From JAEUJM01 sp044221555 (GTDB taxonomy: Bacteria; Actinomycetota; Acidimicrobiia; Acidimicrobiales; DATDAH01), in NCBI GenBank assembly GCA_044221555.1, contig JBGAOY010000034.1, positions 1 to 38,533 of the forward strand: 38,533 nt of DNA, written 5' to 3'. The notes beneath the pieces are model-generated. The model searched no databases. It was not told the DNA's origin and worked only from the letters and a program-made list of their open reading frames with translations. The position numbers and the translations under genes are program-made. Each line of letters starts with the position of its first letter. Position 1 is the stretch's first letter. This document shows positions 24,171 to 32,416 of this stretch, one piece after another.

Positions 24171-25784
24171 TCACATCGACTCCGGAGCCGACACACCGAG
24201 CAGGTCGAGGCCGATGGCCAGGCCCACCGAGGCGGCCTCGACCAGCCACAGCCGGGCCTGGGTGAGCTCGGGCGCGACGCCCTCACCCATCACGTAGCAG
24301 TCGTGGTAGAAGCCGTGGAACCGTCCCGCCAGCTCACGCACCCACGTGGCGATCTGGTGGGGGGCCCGGGCACCACAGGCCGTGGCGACGGTGTCGGGCA
24401 ACTCGGACAGGCTGCGCAGCACGTCGAGCTCGCGCTCGTGGGTGAGCAGCGACAGGTCGACATCGGCGAGGGGCGCCCGCACCACGCCCCGTTCACCCGC
24501 CACCCGGCCGATCGAGTGGATCCGCGCGTGGGCGTACTGCACGTAGAACACGGGGTTCTCCATGGCCTCGCTGGACACCACGTCGAGATCGAAGGTCTGG
24601 CGGGTGTCGACCGACTGGAGCAGGAAGGTGAGCCGGGCCGCGTCGGGGCCCACCTCGTCGAGCACCTCGGCGAGGGTGATGAGGTCGCCCGAGCGCTTCG
24701 ACAGCTTCACCACCTTGCCGTCCCGCATCAGGTTCACCATCTGGGTGATGGGCACCTCGAACCGATCGGGATCGTGGCCGAGGGCCTGGAGAGCGGCCTT
24801 CATGCGGGCCACGTAGCCGTGGTGGTCGGAGCCCCAGACGTCGACGAGCAGCTCGAAGCCCCGGGCCAGCTTGTCCCGGTGATAGGCGATGTCGGGCAGC
24901 AGGTAGGTGAACTGCCCGTCGGACTTCACCAGCACCCGGTCCTTGTCGTCGCCGAACTCGGTGCTGCGCAGCCACACGGCCCCGTCCTCGTCGAACACGA
25001 CGCCCTTGGCGCGCAGATCGGCCAGGGTGACGTCGATGGCGCCGGAGTCGACCATGGACTTCTCGCTGAACCACACGTCGAACTCGACGTTCATCCGGGC
25101 CAGCGTCTCGCGCTGGTCGGCGATGGCCCGCTGCTCGCCCCACTCGACGGGGTCGACCCCATCGGGCATCTCCGCGGCCCAGTCCTTCACGTACTGGCCC
25201 TGGTACCCCTCGTCCGGCGGCGCCTCACCGGCCTTGCGGGCCGCGAGCGAGGCGCCGAACAGCTCCATCTGCACGCCCCGGTCGTTGATGTAGAACTCCC
25301 GGTCCACGGTGTACCCGCAGCGCTCGAACAGCCGGGCCAGCGAGTCGCCGTAGGCCGCACCCCGGCCGTGGCCGGCGTGCACGGGACCGGTGGGGTTGGC
25401 GCTGACGAACTCGACGTTCACCTTCAGCCCGCCACCGAGGTCGGGCCGGGCGAACCCATCGCTCCCCGCGGTGACCACGTCGGTCAGGACCTCGTGCAGC
25501 CACGTGTCGTGGAGGCGGAAGTTCACGAACCCGGGACCGGCGATCTCGACCGACGAGACATGGGCCGGGGGTGTGGCGTTCAGCTTGTCGACCAGTTCGC
25601 CGGCCAGCTCGCGGGGGTTGCGACCGGCGGCCTTGGCGGTGGCCATGGCCACGTTGCTGGACCAGTCACCGTGCTCGCGGCGGGCGGGCCGCTCCAGCGC
25701 GATGCCTGACGCCGGGGGCTCGACCCCCAGCTCGGCGAGCGCGCCGCCCAGCGCGTCCTGAAGCGATTCCCTGATGCCGGCCAC
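24171..25784 (-). CDS. argS: Arginyl-tRNA synthetase
   Basis: The enzyme charges tRNA-Arg. It has 537 residues from GTG 25784 (MAGIRESLQDALGGALAELG). The N-terminal tRNA-recognition (Add1) domain covers about 1-110. The class I core has SANPTGPVHAGHGRGAAYGD, where HAGH at 136-139 is the HIGH box, and KLSKRSG as the KMSKS-like loop. The DALR anticodon-binding domain (VVSSEAMENPVFYVQYAHAR onward) closes the protein, with the expected C-terminal M. It is the first gene of the argS-lysA pair, 57 bp downstream of the zinc-exporter gene. A tRNA-Arg gene lies 4.4 kb away. Confidence 0.98.
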   Translation of the reverse strand: MAGIRESLQDALGGALAELGVEPPASGIALERPARREHGDWSSNVAMATAKAAGRNPRELAGELVDKLNATPPAHVSSVEIAGPGFVNFRLHDTWLHEVLTDVVTAGSDGFARPDLGGGLKVNVEFVSANPTGPVHAGHGRGAAYGDSLARLFERCGYTVDREFYINDRGVQMELFGASLAARKAGEAPPDEGYQGQYVKDWAAEMPDGVDPVEWGEQRAIADQRETLARMNVEFDVWFSEKSMVDSGAIDVTLADLRAKGVVFDEDGAVWLRSTEFGDDKDRVLVKSDGQFTYLLPDIAYHRDKLARGFELLVDVWGSDHHGYVARMKAALQALGHDPDRFEVPITQMVNLMRDGKVVKLSKRSGDLITLAEVLDEVGPDAARLTFLLQSVDTRQTFDLDVVSSEAMENPVFYVQYAHARIHSIGRVAGERGVVRAPLADVDLSLLTHERELDVLRSLSELPDTVATACGARAPHQIATWVRELAGRFHGFYHDCYVMGEGVAPELTQARLWLVEAASVGLAIGLDLLGVSAPESM

Positions 25785-25797
25785 GGGACCATCAAAC

Positions 25798-25812
25798 CCT
25801 GCCGGAGGCAGG
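25798..25812 (-). terminator. Small hairpin after the CDF gene
   Basis: CCTGCC-GGA-GGCAGG forms a perfect 6-bp stem with a 3-nt loop between the CDF stop and argS. It may be a weak terminator. Confidence 0.3.
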
Positions 25813-25841
25813 CGCGGCCAATACGTTCTCCCTCGCCCCGG

Positions 25842-26753
25842 CTACCAGGCGATCTCCTCACACCCCTCGTGGGTGTCGGGCTCGACCTGCAGCGTGGCGT
25901 GGTCGATCCCGTGCTCGGCCCGCAGCACGTCGCGGGCCTGGTCGAGCACGCCGTGGTGGTCGGCGTCGGCGGTGACCACCAGGTGGGCCGACACCACCTC
26001 CATGTCCGACGTCAACGTCCAGGCGTGCAGGTCGTGCACCCCGACCACCCCGGGGAGCCCCTCGAGGTCGGCCTCGAGCGCGTCGAGGTCGAGCCCCGGC
26101 GGCGCCGCCTGCACCAGGATGCGCACGGCCCGCCCGCCGAGGCTCCACGCCCGGGGCAGGATCCACAGGCCGATGGCCACACCGACCACGGCGTCGACCC
26201 ACTCCCACCCCGTCACCTGCAACACGATGGCCCCGGCGATCACGCCCAGCGACGCCACCGTGTCGGACAGCACCTCGAGGTAGGCACCCTCGACGTTGAG
26301 CGACTCCTTCGAGCCCTCCCGCAGGAGGGCGAAGGCGACGAGGTTCGCGAGCAGGCCCAGCACCGCCACCACCAGCAGGGGGACCGCCTTCACCTCGGGC
26401 GGGTCGCCGATGCGGCTGATCGCCTCGTACAGCACGTAGCCGGCCACGCCGAAGAGCAGTGCCGCGTTGGCCAGCGCGGCCAGGATCTCGAGCCGGTAGA
26501 GCCCGAAGGTGTGGTTGCGCCGCGACGTGCCGCTGCTGGCCAGTTGGATCGCCGCCAGCGCCATGCCCATGCCGAGGACGTCGGTGAGCATGTGGCCGGC
26601 GTCGGACAGCAGGGCCAGCGAGTTGGTGGCGACGGCCGCGACCACCTCAACCACCATGAACACCGCGATCAGCGCGAACGCGGCGAACAGTGGGCCCTTG
26701 TGGCGCTCGCCGGCCCGGACGCCCCCGTGGGAATGACCGTGGTCGTGGCTCAT
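25842..26753 (-). CDS. Cation diffusion facilitator (CzcD/ZitB-like) metal exporter
   Basis: This is a proton-coupled exporter of zinc or a similar divalent metal in the inner membrane. It has 303 residues from ATG 26753. A histidine-rich start (HDHGHSHGG at 3-11) precedes six membrane segments. The first metal site lies in SDAGHMLTDVLGM (HxxxD). The second, in TM5, reads AYLEVLSDTVASLGV, where the usual His of HxxxD is Glu; this may change metal preference. A soluble C-terminal domain (about 205-303) contains HDLHAWTLTSDMEVVSAHLV. The 222-bp gap to the divergent galactosidase gene holds no clear CDF promoter. Confidence 0.96.
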   Translation of the reverse strand: MSHDHGHSHGGVRAGERHKGPLFAAFALIAVFMVVEVVAAVATNSLALLSDAGHMLTDVLGMGMALAAIQLASSGTSRRNHTFGLYRLEILAALANAALLFGVAGYVLYEAISRIGDPPEVKAVPLLVVAVLGLLANLVAFALLREGSKESLNVEGAYLEVLSDTVASLGVIAGAIVLQVTGWEWVDAVVGVAIGLWILPRAWSLGGRAVRILVQAAPPGLDLDALEADLEGLPGVVGVHDLHAWTLTSDMEVVSAHLVVTADADHHGVLDQARDVLRAEHGIDHATLQVEPDTHEGCEEIAW

Positions 26754-26962
26754 GTGTCCCGCTCCGAGTGCAGCCGCTGGTCATCTCGACCGTGACGAGT
26801 TCGGGGACGGGTCATCCCGGTCCTTCCCGGCGCGGGACCGCACCTGACGACTGCCCCCCAAACGTACTCACCCGAGGGCACGACCGGGAAGGGCGCCCGC
26901 CCGCGCCGAGCCGCTGACCGCCACGAGGCGCTGCCCGGGGCCCACGGCCCGGACCCGGGTCG

Positions 26963-26968
26963 TAGGGT
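26963..26968 (+). promoter_or_regulatory. -10-like box for leaderless galactosidase gene
   Basis: TAGGGT ends 7 nt before GTG 26976, favouring that start over the in-frame GTG at 26970. Confidence 0.45.
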
Positions 26969-26975
26969 CGTGGCC

Positions 26976-28979
26976 GTGACTGCCGGCACGGGAGCGAACG
27001 GGACCACGTTCACCGGCGCCGGGGGACGGGTGTCCTGTGGGCCCTGGCACGCCGCTGTCACCCTCGTGCCGGCGGACGGCAACGGTGCGACCACCGCGGT
27101 GGTCGACGGGCGGACCGCCGCCGCCCGGCGCGGGCTGGCCGTCGAGCTGGAGGCCACGGTCCCCGCCGACGACCGGGCAGAGATCCGGGGCCGGCTGGTG
27201 AACCACAGCGACGAGGTCCTCGTGCTGGAGCGCTTCACCCTCGCGACCACCGACCAGGTCCACGTGGGCGAGGACCCCCGGCGCTGGCGGACCTACCGCA
27301 ACGGGTACCAGTCGTGGTCGGGCACATGGACCATCGGAACCGACGAGCCCGACCGCGATCTGCCCACCGCCTTCGCCCGCGCCGCCGCCACCGACGCCCG
27401 CCACCCGGCACCCGCGGGACCGGGGCACGTGCGCTCGGACTCGCTCACCGCGGTGGTCGAGCCCGTGAGCGGCGACGCGCTGGCCCTCGGCTTCACCACG
27501 CTGGCCGACGCCTTCACCTTCGTCGAGTTGGACGCCCCCCACGGCACGGTGCGGTCGCTGTCGGCCTGGGTCGACCTCGACGGCACACCGATCGCCCCCG
27601 GCGAGGCGACCCCCTGGTACACGCTGCACCTCGCGGCAGCCACCGGGGGCCGCTCGGCCGGGGCGGCGGCCCTGCGCGCCGTGGCCGAGGCCGGCGGTGC
27701 GGCCATGGGCGCCCGCGCCACCGAGGCCTCCCATCCCACCGGCTGGTGCTCGTGGTACTTCTACTTCACGAAGGTCACCGAGGCCGACGTGCTCGAGAAC
27801 CTCTCGGTGCTGGCCGCCGACGGTCGCGACGGCCCCGACTTCGGGTGCGAGTACGTGATGGTCGACGACGGCCACCAGACCGCGATCGGCGATTGGCTGT
27901 CGACCAACGACAAGTTCCCGAGCGGCATGGCCGAGGTGGCCCGTCGGATCACGACCGAGGGCTTCGACGCCGGCATCTGGTGGGCACCCTTCCTCGCGTC
28001 GGCGAGGTCCGACGTGGCGCTCGCCCATCCCGAGTGGTTGGTGCGCAACGATCGTGGCCGCCCCATCCTCGGCCTGCTCAACCCGGGGTGGGGTCTCACC
28101 ACCCCGATGCGGGTGCTGGACACGACCCATCCCGAGGTCCTCGAGCACCTCACCGACGTGGCCCGCACCATCGGCGACGAGTGGGGCTTCGCGATCCAGA
28201 AGCTCGACTTCCTCTACGCCGCGGCGCTGCCGGGTGTGCGCCACGACGGCGGCGCCACCCGAGCCCAGGCGCTGCGCCGGGGCCTCGAAGCGGTGCGACG
28301 AGGCGCGGGCGACCAGGCCTTCCTCCTGGGTTGCGGCTGCCCCCTCGGGCCGGCGGTGGGCGTGGTCGACGCGATGCGCATCGGCGCCGACGTCACCCCG
28401 TCGTGGACCAGCCTCGTCGGCCGCACGGTGGGCCGGAACCGTCACGGGCTCGCCACCTTCCACGCGCTCCTCAACACGCTGACCCGCTCGGTGCTCGACC
28501 GCGCCTGGTTCCTGAACGACCCCGACTGCCTGATGGTGCGCGACGCCGACACCAGGCTGACGGTGGACGAGGTGCGCCTGCTCTGCACCGTGTTCGGGAT
28601 GACCGACGGGATGCTGGTGCTGTCCGACCGGCTCGATCGCCTGCCCCCGGAGCGGCGGGCCATGGTGGCGCAGACCCGCTCGTTGGCCGGCGGACGGCCC
28701 GAGGTGATCGACCTGTTCGAGCGGGCCCTGCCCGAGGTGCTGGTGAGCCGCCACCCCGACGGCCGGGTCGACGTGGGCCTGCTGAACCTCACCGACGAGC
28801 CACGCCACGGCACCGTGGACCTGGCGCGGCTCGGGCTGGCCGATCTGGTGCCCTCCGGTGGCGACCACGACCTCGCCGAGCTCTGGACCGGGCAGCCGGC
28901 GACCCTTCACGGGAGCGTGGTCGACGTGGGCCCGCTCCCCCGCCACTCGGCGAGGGTGCTGCGCCTGGTGCCGAGATGA
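26976..28979 (+). CDS. Alpha-galactosidase (GH36, clan GH-D)
   Basis: The enzyme hydrolyses alpha-galactosides such as melibiose or raffinose-type sugars, or a related alpha-linked sugar. It has 667 residues. An N-terminal beta-sandwich domain (about 1-250, with RNGYQSWSGTWT) is followed by the (beta/alpha)8 barrel: HPTGWCSWYFYF, YVMVDDGHQTAIGDW and GIWWAPFLAS. The nucleophile is D411 in KLDFLYAA and the acid/base is D472 in RIGADVTPSW. There is no signal peptide, so it is cytoplasmic. No sugar transporter or LacI regulator is adjacent. Its stop overlaps the next gene by 4 bp (ATGA), an odd pairing of a cytoplasmic hydrolase and a membrane-anchored protein. Confidence 0.94.
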   Translation: MTAGTGANGTTFTGAGGRVSCGPWHAAVTLVPADGNGATTAVVDGRTAAARRGLAVELEATVPADDRAEIRGRLVNHSDEVLVLERFTLATTDQVHVGEDPRRWRTYRNGYQSWSGTWTIGTDEPDRDLPTAFARAAATDARHPAPAGPGHVRSDSLTAVVEPVSGDALALGFTTLADAFTFVELDAPHGTVRSLSAWVDLDGTPIAPGEATPWYTLHLAAATGGRSAGAAALRAVAEAGGAAMGARATEASHPTGWCSWYFYFTKVTEADVLENLSVLAADGRDGPDFGCEYVMVDDGHQTAIGDWLSTNDKFPSGMAEVARRITTEGFDAGIWWAPFLASARSDVALAHPEWLVRNDRGRPILGLLNPGWGLTTPMRVLDTTHPEVLEHLTDVARTIGDEWGFAIQKLDFLYAAALPGVRHDGGATRAQALRRGLEAVRRGAGDQAFLLGCGCPLGPAVGVVDAMRIGADVTPSWTSLVGRTVGRNRHGLATFHALLNTLTRSVLDRAWFLNDPDCLMVRDADTRLTVDEVRLLCTVFGMTDGMLVLSDRLDRLPPERRAMVAQTRSLAGGRPEVIDLFERALPEVLVSRHPDGRVDVGLLNLTDEPRHGTVDLARLGLADLVPSGGDHDLAELWTGQPATLHGSVVDVGPLPRHSARVLRLVPR

Positions 28980-30112
28980 CCGGCCCGCGGTCGGCGTGGC
29001 GCTGGGCTACCGCCTTCCTCGCTCTCGGCGCGTTCCTCCTGGTGGTCGTTGCCGCGACCGACGAGCACGACGGTGACGCCACCTCGGTCGCGGTGGACCC
29101 CTATCCAGGCGCCCCCCACCCCGTGGTCACCGTCGACCCCGTGTCCGATCTCGTCGATCACCAGGTCGTGACGGTGCACGGTGAGGGCTTCGACCCCGGC
29201 GGCGGGGTGTCCCTCGTCCAGGGTGCGGGCTACAGCGCGGCGGACGTCACCGAGGTGGACGACGACGGGTCGTTCACCCGGGACCTGGCTGTCGTCGCGG
29301 TGGTGACGAACGGTGACGAGGAGATCGACTGTCGTTCACGGACCAGCGAGTGCACGCTGAGCGTTCGGACCTTTCCTCCCAGAGGCGGCACCGACACCGA
29401 GCGCGCCACGGTGCCGCTGGCGTTCGCCCCGGACGCACCCTTGGTCCCGCCATCCACACTCATGGTGTCACCGCTGACCGGGCTGGCCGACGGCGACCTC
29501 ATCACCATCAGCGGCGAGCACTTCCGACCCGGCGACGCGGTCACGACCGCGATCTGCGTCGACGACACGACCTTCCCCGGAGAACGGTGCACCGATCCCG
29601 GTGGCTTCGGCGGCTACGACGCCGACGGCGACGGCAGGATCCGCCAGCCCTACAGAGCCACACCGGTGCTGACAACCATGGCCGGCGACCGGATCGACTG
29701 TCGCCGAGACGCCTGTGTGCTCATCGTCGGGGACGACGGCCTCGTGGACAGCGCGGCCTACCCGCTCGAGTTCGATCCCGACGGTGGACGAGGGGCACGG
29801 CCCGAGGCGTTCGTCCGGGTGATCCACGGCACCGAACTGCAGGTCCAGGGCGACGGATTCGTCCCGACCGAAGAGGTCTACCTGATGCCGTGCATCCACC
29901 TCGACGACGGCCCCCACTGCCAGGTCCCGACGCCGACGCACACCACCGCCGATGGCGACGGCACCATCAACATCACGTTCGACCCCGGGCGCTTCGCCGG
30001 ATTCGAGAGCATCCAGGACTGCCGTGCCCACCGCTGCTTCGTGAAGGTGTACGGCACGGCGGCACCGGGCGGCACGCCCGAGGTCCGTGCGCCCTTCGCG
30101 CTCGATCCCTGA
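28976..30112 (+). CDS. Membrane-anchored protein with three neocarzinostatin-like domains
   Basis: The protein has 378 residues from ATG 28976, overlapping the galactosidase stop. An N-terminal membrane segment or signal (AWRWATAFLALGAFLLVVVA, about 7-26) leads to three Ig-like repeats. Each has the pattern 'GL.DG..ITI.GE.F.PGD' followed by an acidic loop and paired cysteines: VSDLVDHQVVTVHGEGF with DCRSRTSEC; LTGLADGDLITISGEHF with DCRRDAC; and TELQVQGDGFVPTEEVYLM with DCRAHRC. This is the layout of neocarzinostatin, the apoprotein that binds enediyne chromophores. In many actinobacteria such domains occur in secreted proteins with no enediyne link. A small-molecule or carbohydrate-binding role at the surface is inference. 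The third repeat is the most divergent. Confidence 0.85.
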   Translation: MTGPRSAWRWATAFLALGAFLLVVVAATDEHDGDATSVAVDPYPGAPHPVVTVDPVSDLVDHQVVTVHGEGFDPGGGVSLVQGAGYSAADVTEVDDDGSFTRDLAVVAVVTNGDEEIDCRSRTSECTLSVRTFPPRGGTDTERATVPLAFAPDAPLVPPSTLMVSPLTGLADGDLITISGEHFRPGDAVTTAICVDDTTFPGERCTDPGGFGGYDADGDGRIRQPYRATPVLTTMAGDRIDCRRDACVLIVGDDGLVDSAAYPLEFDPDGGRGARPEAFVRVIHGTELQVQGDGFVPTEEVYLMPCIHLDDGPHCQVPTPTHTTADGDGTINITFDPGRFAGFESIQDCRAHRCFVKVYGTAAPGGTPEVRAPFALDP

Positions 30113-30193
30113 GCCCCGCGTACGTTCACTTCTCCTGAACGCCCGGACTGCCTCGACCGAGGCTGCATGCGGCACAGCCACCGGTGGAGAGAG
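30113..30193. other. Spacer with weak hairpins between convergent units
   Basis: GTTCA/TGAAC (near 30124-30140) and GCCTC-GACC-GAGGC (30150-30163) are 5-bp stems. They could help end transcription from both sides; neither is strong. Confidence 0.3.
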
Positions 30194-30265
30194 CGCCCTC
30201 GGCAGGACTCGAACCTGCGCACACGCCTCCGGAGGGCGATGCTCTATCCGCTGAGCTACGAGGGC
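30194..30265 (-). tRNA. tRNA-Arg (anticodon CCG)
   Basis: The minus strand folds as a 72-nt cloverleaf. The acceptor GCCCTCG pairs with CGAGGGC, the D stem is GCTC/GAGC, the anticodon loop is CTCCGGA with CCG at the centre, and the T arm is GCAGG-TTCGAAT-CCTGC. The discriminator is G and CCA is not encoded. The first anticodon-stem pair is a T-T mismatch. It reads CGG codons, frequent in GC-rich genomes. It lies 46 bp after the LCP gene on the same strand. Confidence 0.95.
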
Positions 30266-30311
30266 AGGGTGACGACTCTACCGCGGGGCGGCCGGGACGC
30301 CTGAGGGGTTC

Positions 30312-31748
30312 CTACTCGCAGTCGATGCCGTCGGCGGCCGGGTCGCCTGCGGAGTGGCCGATGGTGGTGGAGGTGGTGGACGTCGAGGTGGACGAGGTGG
30401 TGGTGCCGCCGCCGGCCGGCGCCGGGCGGGCGTCGGGCAGCACCGTGGTGAAGTCGGGGCCCGTGACCAGGCGGATCTCGCCGGCGTCGAGCGACTCGTC
30501 GGCCACGAGTTGGGCGCCGGCCCCGAGGTGGCGCACGACGAGATCGGCGGCCTGCTCGGAGCCCGCCGCGTAGTGCACCTCGGTGCCCAGCACCGGCACG
30601 TCGCTGGTGTCGGCGCCCGCCACCTGGAAGCCGGCGGCGGTGAGCGCGTCGGCCACCGCCTGGGCCTGGCCGTCGGTGCCGGAGCCGTTGGCGACGGTCA
30701 CGGTGACCATCGCCTCCGTGACCGCATCGGGCGGCAGGCCGCGGAAGATGTTCAGCACCGGCTGCGACCCGGCCACGTCGAGGTTGAGGACCGCGGCGCC
30801 GCCATCGGTGCGGTAGTCCTCCACGGCCAGGCTGTGGCGCGAGATGTCGTCGCTGCTCGTGGACGCGAACGCCTTCACCAGCGAGACCATGTCGTCGAAG
30901 GTGAAGCCCGGGTCGACACCCACGTTGTCGACACCGACGTTGATAAGGCGGTTCAGATGGGCCGGGTTCGCCAGCTGGAGCGACACCGCCTCGTCGATGG
31001 CGTTGACCACGAGGAGCTGCTGGCGGTTCATGCGTCCGAGGTCGCCCGTGGGGTCGGACTCCCACTCCCCCGTCTCCGGGTCGAGGTACTCCAGGTGGCG
31101 GGCACGGGCGTAGGCCAGCGCCTGGTCACCGTTGAGCGTGACGCAGCCCTCACCGGCGATGTTGAGGCCCGAGTTCTCGTCCCGCCACGCGGCGTCGAAG
31201 TAGGTGGGCACGCCGTCGATGGCCGACACGAGCTCCTTGAAGCCGTTGAAGTCGACCTCGACGTAGTGGTTGATGTCGATGCCCAGCGTGGCCTCGACGG
31301 TCTCGATGAGCTGCTGGCGGCCGCCGGCGAACGCCTCGTTGATGCGGTGGTGCATGTCCGGGTCGCCTCCCGGGATGGTCACCCACAGGTCGCGGGGCAC
31401 CGAGAGCAGGTCGACGTGGCGACTCGACGGGTCGATCCGGGCGACCATCATGCTGTCCGATCGGGCCCCGCCCGACTCGCCGTTCAGGAAGACCGCGGCG
31501 TCCGGGTCGTCGGGGTCGATGGCGTCGCGGCTGTCCGACCCCACGATCAGGAAGTTCTCGGGCGCGCCGCTGGCGGCCTGCACCAACTCGACCTGGTAGT
31601 GATCCACCTGCTCGAATTTCCACGCGCCGTAGGCCAGCCCGGTGGCCGCGAGCGCACAGGTCATCGTCACGAACACGCCGGACGCGATGACGATGCGCTG
31701 GGGCCAGGTGCGCCGCGCCTTCGCGCGTCTCGTGCGTCGGGCGGACAT
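30312..31748 (-). CDS. LytR-CpsA-Psr family cell-wall glycopolymer ligase with LytR_C domain
   Basis: The enzyme transfers lipid-linked glycopolymers (for example arabinogalactan or teichoic-acid-like polymers) onto peptidoglycan outside the membrane. It has 478 residues from ATG 31748. A basic cytoplasmic tail (1-18) and one membrane helix (about 19-41) lead to the LCP domain (about 62-250): NFLIVGSDSRD, GGARSDSMMVARIDP, SVPRDLWVTIPGG, RINEAFAGG and ALAYARARHLEY, with the arginines and aspartates that bind the pyrophosphate. A LytR_C domain (about 345-440, VTVANGSGTDGQAQAVADAL) and a Ser/Thr-rich tail follow. It has a well-formed promoter 9 nt before the ATG. Confidence 0.96.
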   Translation of the reverse strand: MSARRTRRAKARRTWPQRIVIASGVFVTMTCALAATGLAYGAWKFEQVDHYQVELVQAASGAPENFLIVGSDSRDAIDPDDPDAAVFLNGESGGARSDSMMVARIDPSSRHVDLLSVPRDLWVTIPGGDPDMHHRINEAFAGGRQQLIETVEATLGIDINHYVEVDFNGFKELVSAIDGVPTYFDAAWRDENSGLNIAGEGCVTLNGDQALAYARARHLEYLDPETGEWESDPTGDLGRMNRQQLLVVNAIDEAVSLQLANPAHLNRLINVGVDNVGVDPGFTFDDMVSLVKAFASTSSDDISRHSLAVEDYRTDGGAAVLNLDVAGSQPVLNIFRGLPPDAVTEAMVTVTVANGSGTDGQAQAVADALTAAGFQVAGADTSDVPVLGTEVHYAAGSEQAADLVVRHLGAGAQLVADESLDAGEIRLVTGPDFTTVLPDARPAPAGGGTTTSSTSTSTTSTTIGHSAGDPAADGIDCE

Positions 31749-31757
31749 GACCGGGCT

Positions 31758-31785
31758 ACTGTAACAATCCGTAACTCAACCGCAA
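31758..31785 (-). promoter_or_regulatory. Promoter of the LCP gene
   Basis: TTGCGG (31780-31785), a 16-bp spacer and TACAGT (31758-31763) lie just before the ATG. The -10 ends 9 nt from the start codon, so the leader is absent or only a few bases. Confidence 0.55.
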
Positions 31786-31853
31786 TGTCGCACCCCAGCG
31801 GCCGGCCCGGCTCGCGGCGGCGATGAGCGCCCGCCCGTGCCACGGTGCGCCGC

Positions 31854-32345
31854 TCAGGGATCGGCGGCGACGGTGGCATCGACGCCCTCGACCAGGCGTT
31901 CGAGGAGGTCGGCGAGTTGGGCCAGCTCGTCGGGTGCGAAGCCGGCGAGCACCTGCTCGAGCAGGTGCAGTCTCCGCTCGGCCAGCGCGGCCTGCAGCTC
32001 CTCGCCCCGGTCGCTGATGCGCACCCGTACGCCGCGGGCATCGTCGGGATCGGGCACCCGCTCGACCAGGCCGGCGCGCACCAGGCGGTTCACCGTCCTG
32101 GTGGCGGTGGAGGCGTCGACCCGCAACGCCTCGGCCAGGTCGCGCATGCGCGACGTCCCGTGCTGCACCAGCAGGTCGAGCGCGTCGACCTGGCCCATCT
32201 CGAGCTCGTCGCCGTAGAGCAGCTCGCGGAAGCGCATCATCGACGCCCCCCGGCGCAGCTCCCGCCACGCCACCCCCACCCGGTGCTCGTCGGTGCGCAC
32301 GGGCCGCAGGTCGGTCGGCATGTGCCCGGTTGGCAGGGTCCCCAT
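31854..32345 (-). CDS. MarR family transcriptional regulator
   Basis: The protein has 163 residues from ATG 32345 (MGTLPTGHMPTDLRPVRTDE); ATG 32321 is an alternative. The winged-helix core includes DALDLLVQHGTSRMRDLAEA, VDASTATRTVNRLVRAGLVE with the recognition helix, and the wing RVPDPDDARGVRVRISDRGE. It is divergent from an MFS multidrug exporter and most likely represses it and itself, with relief by a small ligand. Two palindromes of TTGYA-N3-TACAA type lie in the shared 71-bp promoter region, one over its own -10. Ligand unknown. Confidence 0.95.
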   Translation of the reverse strand: MGTLPTGHMPTDLRPVRTDEHRVGVAWRELRRGASMMRFRELLYGDELEMGQVDALDLLVQHGTSRMRDLAEALRVDASTATRTVNRLVRAGLVERVPDPDDARGVRVRISDRGEELQAALAERRLHLLEQVLAGFAPDELAQLADLLERLVEGVDATVAADP

Positions 32346-32349
32346 GAAC

Positions 32350-32384
32350 TTGTAGGATACAACCAATTTACTTGCACGCTACAA
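32350..32384. promoter_or_regulatory. Two MarR-type operator sites with marR -10
   Basis: Site 1 (32350-32362) is TTGTA-GGA-TACAA, a perfect palindrome. Site 2 (32372-32384) is TTGCA-CGC-TACAA, with one mismatch. They start 22 bp apart, two helical turns. The marR -10 TATCCT (minus strand, 32354-32359) lies inside site 1 and ends 8 nt before the marR ATG, so binding would block it. Confidence 0.65.
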
Positions 32385-32416
32385 GTACCGGCTCGAGCAC
32401 CAGGACCCGCCACGCC

